Assembly: GCF_044755465.1 (NCBI RefSeq) | Contig: NZ_JBIVRB010000001.1 | Coordinates: forward strand, 434,001-498,000 | Reading direction: 5' to 3' | Source of the DNA: Peterkaempfera sp044755465 | GTDB taxonomy: Bacteria; Actinomycetota; Actinomycetes; Streptomycetales; Streptomycetaceae | DNA length: 64,000 bases | Part shown: positions 60,389 to 64,000 of the stretch, piece after piece | Layout of the letters: each line of letters begins with the position of its first letter | Numbering within the stretch: position 1 is the first letter of the stretch | The notes under the pieces: generated by a model | The model's database searches: none | What the model was told of the DNA's origin: nothing | Seen by the model: the letters and a program-made list of their open reading frames with translations, nothing else | Made by a program: the position numbers and the translations under genes

Positions 60389-60711
60389 AGCGCCACCTCT
60401 CCAGTCGTTGCCATCGGGGCCGCCCCGGGCGACGAAACCGACGCGCTCCAGGAGAGGGCGGCAGCCACGATCGCGGCGGCCATCGACCATTGGGGCGCGA
60501 CAAGGTTCCGGCCGTAGGAAGGGCTTGGTGTACAGCCAGGTACGGCTTGCTCACTTAGAATTACGTGATCCAAGTCACCATGGCAACCCGTTCCAGAGAA
60601 TCGGGAAGATTCCCACTCGTACGGGCGACCAGCGTCGAACCTCGACGCCCACGGTGGCGCGGAGGCCGTCCACACCGGCAAACTGACACATGACCAGCAA
60701 GGAGAAGACCC
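60389..60711. other. 323-bp intergenic region, promoter side of the WhiJ-like pair
   Basis: No supported gene. An A/T-rich patch (CACTTAGAATTACGTGATCC, near 60554) and a GGGAATC/GATTCCC-like symmetry near 60600-60616 could mark the promoter of the regulator at 60712. AAGGAGAAG directly precedes that start. Confidence 0.45.
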
Positions 60712-61560
60712 ATGGCCGCACCGACTGTCCGCCGACGCCAGCTCGGTGGTCAGCTGCGCAAGCTCCGTGAGGAATCGGACTTCACCCTCGCGGAGGTGGA
60801 GGCCCGGACCTCGGTCAAGGAGACGCGGCTGTCGCGCATCGAGACGGCCCGCCTGGGCATCAAGGCCGGCGACCTGGACGAACTCCTCGACCTCTACCGG
60901 GTCGAGGACCGCGAGCGGCGAGACTTCCTGCACACGCTCGCCCGCGAGGGATCACGACGCGGCTGGTGGCAGACGTACTCGGATGTCCTGTCCACCCGGT
61001 ACATGGATCTCATCACCCTGGAGGCGGACGCCAAGCAGATCCGCACCGTCCAGATCAGCCTCATCCCCGGGTTGCTCCAGACCTCGGCCTACGCTCGCGG
61101 CATCATCGAGGTCATGCGCCTGGACGAGACGGCCACCACCGTCGACGCCCTGGTCGAGGTCCGCATCGCCCGGCAGAACGTACTCACCCGCCCGCAGCCC
61201 CTGAGCTTCTGGGCGGTGATCCACGAGGCCGCCCTGCGGCCCCGGTTCGCCAGCCAGGACACCATGCGGGAGCAGCTTCAGCGGCTGATCGACCTCTCCC
61301 GACTGCCCAACGTCAACATCCAGATCCTCCCGGCGGAAGCCGCACCCGGACCCTGGATGGGCGGCCAGTTCAACATCCTCACCTTCCCGGCGCCCGGCGA
61401 TGACATCGTGCTGACCGAGGACTTTCTCAGCACCACGTACATCGAGGACGAAGGGACGGTGACCCGGTACGGAGAGGCGTTCCAGAAGATCACGGCGGAA
61501 GCCCTGCCCCTGGATGCGTCGCTCGCCTTCATCGCCAAGCAGAGGGACATGATCCTGTGA
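60712..61560 (+). CDS. XRE/DUF5753 regulator (WhiJ-like)
   Basis: 282 residues from ATG 60712. HTH about 10-65 (LRKLREESDFTLAEVEARTS, VKETRLSRIETARLGIKAG), then DUF5753 (VQISLIPGLLQTSAYARGII, LPNVNIQILPAEAAPGPWMG, ending LPLDASLAFIAKQRDMIL). Coupled to a DUF397 gene by GTGA overlap. Diverged from the island copies, so an independent system. Confidence 0.94.
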   Translation: MAAPTVRRRQLGGQLRKLREESDFTLAEVEARTSVKETRLSRIETARLGIKAGDLDELLDLYRVEDRERRDFLHTLAREGSRRGWWQTYSDVLSTRYMDLITLEADAKQIRTVQISLIPGLLQTSAYARGIIEVMRLDETATTVDALVEVRIARQNVLTRPQPLSFWAVIHEAALRPRFASQDTMREQLQRLIDLSRLPNVNIQILPAEAAPGPWMGGQFNILTFPAPGDDIVLTEDFLSTTYIEDEGTVTRYGEAFQKITAEALPLDASLAFIAKQRDMIL

Positions 61561-61775
61561 CCAGCAACCACATCCCCGACGCCTCCGCCCTCACCGGGTG
61601 GACCAAGTCCAGCCACAGCGACAGCGGCGGCGACTGCGTGGAAATCGCCCGCCACCACGACGGGTTCGCCATCCGCGACTCCAAGAACCCCACCGGCCCG
61701 GCCCTCTCCTTCACCGCCGCCGAACTCCACGCCTTCCTCGCCGCCACCAAGACCGGCGAATTCGACACCCCCTGA
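61557..61775 (+). CDS. DUF397 protein, partner of the regulator at 60712
   Basis: 72 residues from GTG 61557, overlapping the regulator stop. WTKSSHSDSGGDCVEIARHH, FAIRDSKNPTGPALSF and FLAATKTGEFDTP give the full signature. Confidence 0.93.
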   Translation: MTSNHIPDASALTGWTKSSHSDSGGDCVEIARHHDGFAIRDSKNPTGPALSFTAAELHAFLAATKTGEFDTP

Positions 61776-61856
61776 CCCGCCCCGCCCCCACCCGACGGCT
61801 CCGGTTCTGGACGCCCCCGGCCTCCAGCGCCGGAGCCGCTTCTCGGTGCGTGGCGA

Positions 61857-62387
61857 CTACCCGCGATCCTTCGCATCGTCGATCACTGCCGGGGGATTCA
61901 GGTCCGTGCTGACCTGTCCGCCGAGCGTCATCACATTGAGAGTGGCCGAGTTCTCATTGGATATCACCTTCTCGACCCGCTCCACGAGCTTCTTGAAGGA
62001 ATCCCCGTCCGACAGGTTCACGTACGGCCCCACTCCCGTCTGGAAGTAGACCCGCTCATGTCCGAGTAGCTGCTCGGTCGACCGGTAGTTCTTCCACTGC
62101 TCCCGATAGCGGTAGACGCTTTCAAGGGACACCGAGGCGACCACGACCAGGCTGAGGAGCGTGGCAATATACCTGGAGACCGGCAGGTCCAGGTTCACGA
62201 AAACGGGCACCAGCGCACCGCCGACCACGGAAATCGTGCGCATCCGCAGGTGCATGGCCTTTGTCTTGACGGCCTTTACGTCATACCACTTCTGGTATTG
62301 GGCCAACCTGCTGTCCAGGTATTCCTGTGGTGTCATGGACCCGAACGGCGACGTACCGACTTCCAGCGCCTCGCTCAAATCGGACAC
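61857..62387 (-). CDS. DUF4231-type two-helix membrane protein
   Basis: 176 residues from GTG 62387, with AGGAG 5 nt upstream. YLDSRLAQYQKWYDVKAVKT precedes two hydrophobic helices (TISVVGGALVPVFVNL, ATLLSLVVVASVSLESV), then YREQWKNYRSTEQLLGHERV. This is the DUF4231/SLATT-like layout: short N-terminus, two helices, amphipathic C-terminus. SLATT-type proteins are proposed pore-formers in nucleotide-linked conflict systems; no cyclase or nuclease partner was seen here. Confidence 0.8.
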   Translation of the reverse strand: MSDLSEALEVGTSPFGSMTPQEYLDSRLAQYQKWYDVKAVKTKAMHLRMRTISVVGGALVPVFVNLDLPVSRYIATLLSLVVVASVSLESVYRYREQWKNYRSTEQLLGHERVYFQTGVGPYVNLSDGDSFKKLVERVEKVISNENSATLNVMTLGGQVSTDLNPPAVIDDAKDRG

Positions 62388-62529
62388 CTCTGCTCCTGTC
62401 ACCCGGGCTCGGCCCGCAAGCCGGCGCCCCCGCCCGCCTGCCGTCGTCCGACACGGTAGTGGAGCGGTCCCACCCAGCACGAGACCGGTCGCGTCGGCAG
62501 CAGCTGGGCCGACGGGCCCAGGAAGCAGT

Positions 62530-62557
62530 GAAGCCCCGTCCGGGTGGGCGGGGCTTC
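62530..62557 (-). terminator. terminator of the tRNA-Ser(CGA) fragment
   Basis: Stem GAAGCCCCG / CGGGGCTTC with a 10-nt loop, directly behind the 3' end of the tRNA fragment, as behind a normal tRNA gene. Confidence 0.8.
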
Positions 62558-62562
62558 GGTGG

Positions 62563-62616
62563 CGGTAGCGGTGGGATTCGAACCCACGGTGGAGTTGCCC
62601 CCACACACGCTTTCGA
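62563..62616 (-). other. 3' half of tRNA-Ser(CGA): probable attachment site (att) of an integrated element
   Basis: On the minus strand the sequence from TCGAAAGCGTGTG (anticodon loop and 3' stem) through the long variable arm, GTGGGTTCGAATCCCAC and the 3' acceptor CCGCTACCG, plus encoded CCA (62560-62562), is intact. The 5' half (acceptor, D arm, 5' anticodon stem) is absent; upstream DNA (GGATCCCCGATAGGGC) cannot pair. Integrases often use tRNA 3' halves. Because the terminator is kept, the chromosome lies left and the element right, beyond 62616. Confidence 0.82.
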
Positions 62617-62820
62617 CGTCCGCACCTTGCCCTATCGGGGATCCAATCAGCCGTCTGCCGTGATCCATAACTGTCCGGCGCCGTTCATTTCCGCAGGTGA
62701 GCAGGGTGTTGGTGCGGAGTAGTAGTCACTGCCGGACGCTACCGAACGTAGTTGGATGAGAGCACGGATAGGGCTGGAGGAGTTGGGCCTCCCCGGGAGA
62801 CTATGGAATGTGAGTGAACG

Positions 62821-63060
62821 TCAGGTGATGGTTGAAGGGGAGTACTTGCTGAGGTAGTCCTTGAAGACAGCCGAGGAGACGTGGTAGTCAGCACGGCCAC
62901 TCCTCCTCCCCCACACGGACTTGCCGCCGTCGAGGTGCTTGTCCATGTCCCAGGATTCGGCTAGTGCCTTGACCAGGAGCAGACCGCGTCCGTGTTCGTC
63001 CCGTTGGGGCGGGCGCCGCTGATCCTGAGTGAGACGCTCTCTCGCCGCCTGGGCCGGATG
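62821..63060 (-). pseudogene. C-terminal remnant of a HATPase-type ATP-binding protein
   Basis: The frame ending at 62821 encodes DEHGRGLLLVKALAESWDMD and a typical tail with SVWGRRS. This is the G-box and C-terminus of an RsbW-like ATPase. Further upstream (about 63075) the frame hits a stop and the N-box is absent. It overlaps head-to-head with the start of the regulator fragment to the right. Confidence 0.65.
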
Positions 63061-64000
63061 GTCACTCTGGAAGAGACCGGTTTGGCGGCTTCGTCCTCAC
63101 CGGAACGGGACGTGCCGGACTGGCGGGTGGATACGCTGGCCGCGCTGATCGACCTCGGGAGAACCGACGTGGACATGGATCGCAGGCATGCCCTGGCCAC
63201 CACCGCCTACTCGGTGGCGGCGCTGGCCCTCCCCGGCATGCGGTGGTGGACGCGCATGGCCGAGCAGGGCGCAGACCGCACTTCTCCCGGAGCGCGGAAC
63301 GTTGGGCCAGGGGACCTGGAAGCCGTACGGGACATGGTTTCGGTCTTCTCCCGTGTCGACCAGCGACGCGGCGGCGGCCACGTTCGCACCGCCGTAGTCC
63401 AGTACCTGACCTCGGATGTCGCCGGCTATCTGCGTGGCAGCTTCCCCGACGACCGGGTCCGCCGCGAGATGTTCTCCACGGCGAGCGAACTGTCCTACCT
63501 CGCGGGCTGGATGGCGTTCGACAACGGGGAACACTCCGTTGCGCAGCACTACTTCACCGCAGCCGTGAAGCTCGCCGCCGAAGCCGACGACCCGCCCATG
63601 GCCGGCCATGTGCTGCGAGCCATGTCACACCAGGCCCTCGACCTCGGACACCCCCGCCAGGCCCTGGACCTGGCCGCCGCCTCCGTCGAAGGCCGCCGGT
63701 ACACCCTCGCCGGCCCGCGCGAACGGGCCCTGCTCGGCGTGGTGCACGCCCGCGCCCTCGCGGCCACCGGGCAGAAGCACGCCGCCGGCGCGGCCCTGCT
63801 CCGAGCCGAGAAGGACCTTTCCGCCGCCGAACCAGGCAGTGACGAGCCGCCCAGGGTCTTCTTCTTCGGGGAGGCCAGCCTGGCTCATGAGACGGCATGC
63901 ACCCTGCGTGACACCGGCGACCTGTCGGCGGCCGCCCGGGAGTTCCGCCGCAGCGTACGCACACGCAAGGCGGCGGCGTTCACCCGCACCCACGCCGTCA
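63058..64000 (+). CDS. TPR-type regulator, 5'-truncated, continuing past the right edge
   Basis: The frame is open from before 63001 (SETLSRRLGRMVTLEETGLA) to 64000. The first ATG is at 63058. The LGRxVTLEE-GLA block, a MDRRHALATTAYSVAALALP segment and long Ala/Leu/Arg-rich helical repeats are typical of streptomycete XRE-TPR regulators. The usual N-terminal HTH should precede LSRRLGR, but that DNA instead encodes the opposite-strand ATPase remnant. It may therefore be a broken gene; the 3' end is not visible. Confidence 0.6.
   Translation, partial: MVTLEETGLAASSSPERDVPDWRVDTLAALIDLGRTDVDMDRRHALATTAYSVAALALPGMRWWTRMAEQGADRTSPGARNVGPGDLEAVRDMVSVFSRVDQRRGGGHVRTAVVQYLTSDVAGYLRGSFPDDRVRREMFSTASELSYLAGWMAFDNGEHSVAQHYFTAAVKLAAEADDPPMAGHVLRAMSHQALDLGHPRQALDLAAASVEGRRYTLAGPRERALLGVVHARALAATGQKHAAGAALLRAEKDLSAAEPGSDEPPRVFFFGEASLAHETACTLRDTGDLSAAAREFRRSVRTRKAAAFTRTHAV

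Noticed and set aside
62530..62660. Full tRNA-Ser(CGA) gene
   Set aside because: The 5' acceptor strand, D arm and 5' anticodon stem are missing; only the 3' half is present.

Overview
The window is high-GC DNA from an actinomycete of the Streptomycetaceae (Streptomyces or a close relative). Evidence for this is the strong G/C third-position bias, many GTG starts, a DUF5926 SEC-C protein, a SpoIIE-type phosphatase with PAS and GAF domains, two adjacent SigB/F-like sigma factors, and several WhiJ-like pairs (XRE/DUF5753 regulator plus DUF397 protein). A run of 98 N bases (50738-50835) marks a scaffold join inside a tandem repeat.

Layout. 1-6.3 kb is core-like: DUF5926 protein, an anti-sigma-type ATPase, a glycerophosphodiesterase, a CytX-type transporter under a TPP riboswitch, an HtrA-like protease and tRNA-Ser(UGA). 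6.4-11.9 kb is accessory DNA next to that tRNA: small ORFs, a PIMT-like methyltransferase coupled to a 46-residue polyproline peptide, an HTH regulator, two GntR-family proteins and a frameshifted Cys-rich protein. 11.9-25.2 kb is chromosomal: secreted proteins, an ArsR regulator with an MgtA-type ATPase, the SpoIIE phosphatase, a P450 and an MmyB-type regulator. 25.25-32.74 kb is an island bracketed by imperfect 110-bp direct repeats. It holds an 11-repeat type I-E CRISPR array without cas genes, an orphan repeat inside it and a degenerate one beside its left edge, a large-serine-recombinase remnant, DUF397/DUF5753/DUF6879 regulators (some broken) and a four-gene cassette. 32.7-50.6 kb is mostly chromosomal: MFS pump, secreted proteins, acyl-CoA ligase, a decayed gene beside an antitoxin-like gene, PrmC-like methyltransferase, drug-type ABC transporter with MarR, a large degenerate sensor, three tRNAs, a flavohaemoglobin and a globin, MscL and a ThuA protein. 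51-58.4 kb is ordinary. 58.4-64 kb is accessory again: an orphan CRISPR-like repeat, a glycosyltransferase remnant, a third Cys-rich paralogue, a WhiJ-like pair, DUF4231, then a 3' half of tRNA-Ser(CGA) with its terminator. That half-tRNA is probably an attachment site, with a further element running off the right edge.

How parts work together. Clear functional units are: TPP riboswitch with CytX; ArsR with MgtA; MarR with ABC ATPase and permease; flavohaemoglobin with globin; mscL overlapping the ThuA gene; XRE/DUF5753 with DUF397 (twice intact, plus broken copies); and small protein with DUF6879 and XRE. The most unusual points are the repeat-flanked, cas-less CRISPR island, the PIMT plus polyproline peptide unit, the three dispersed paralogues of an unnamed Cys-rich family, and the half-tRNA attachment site. 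Everything is read by eye from sequence; no database search was run.
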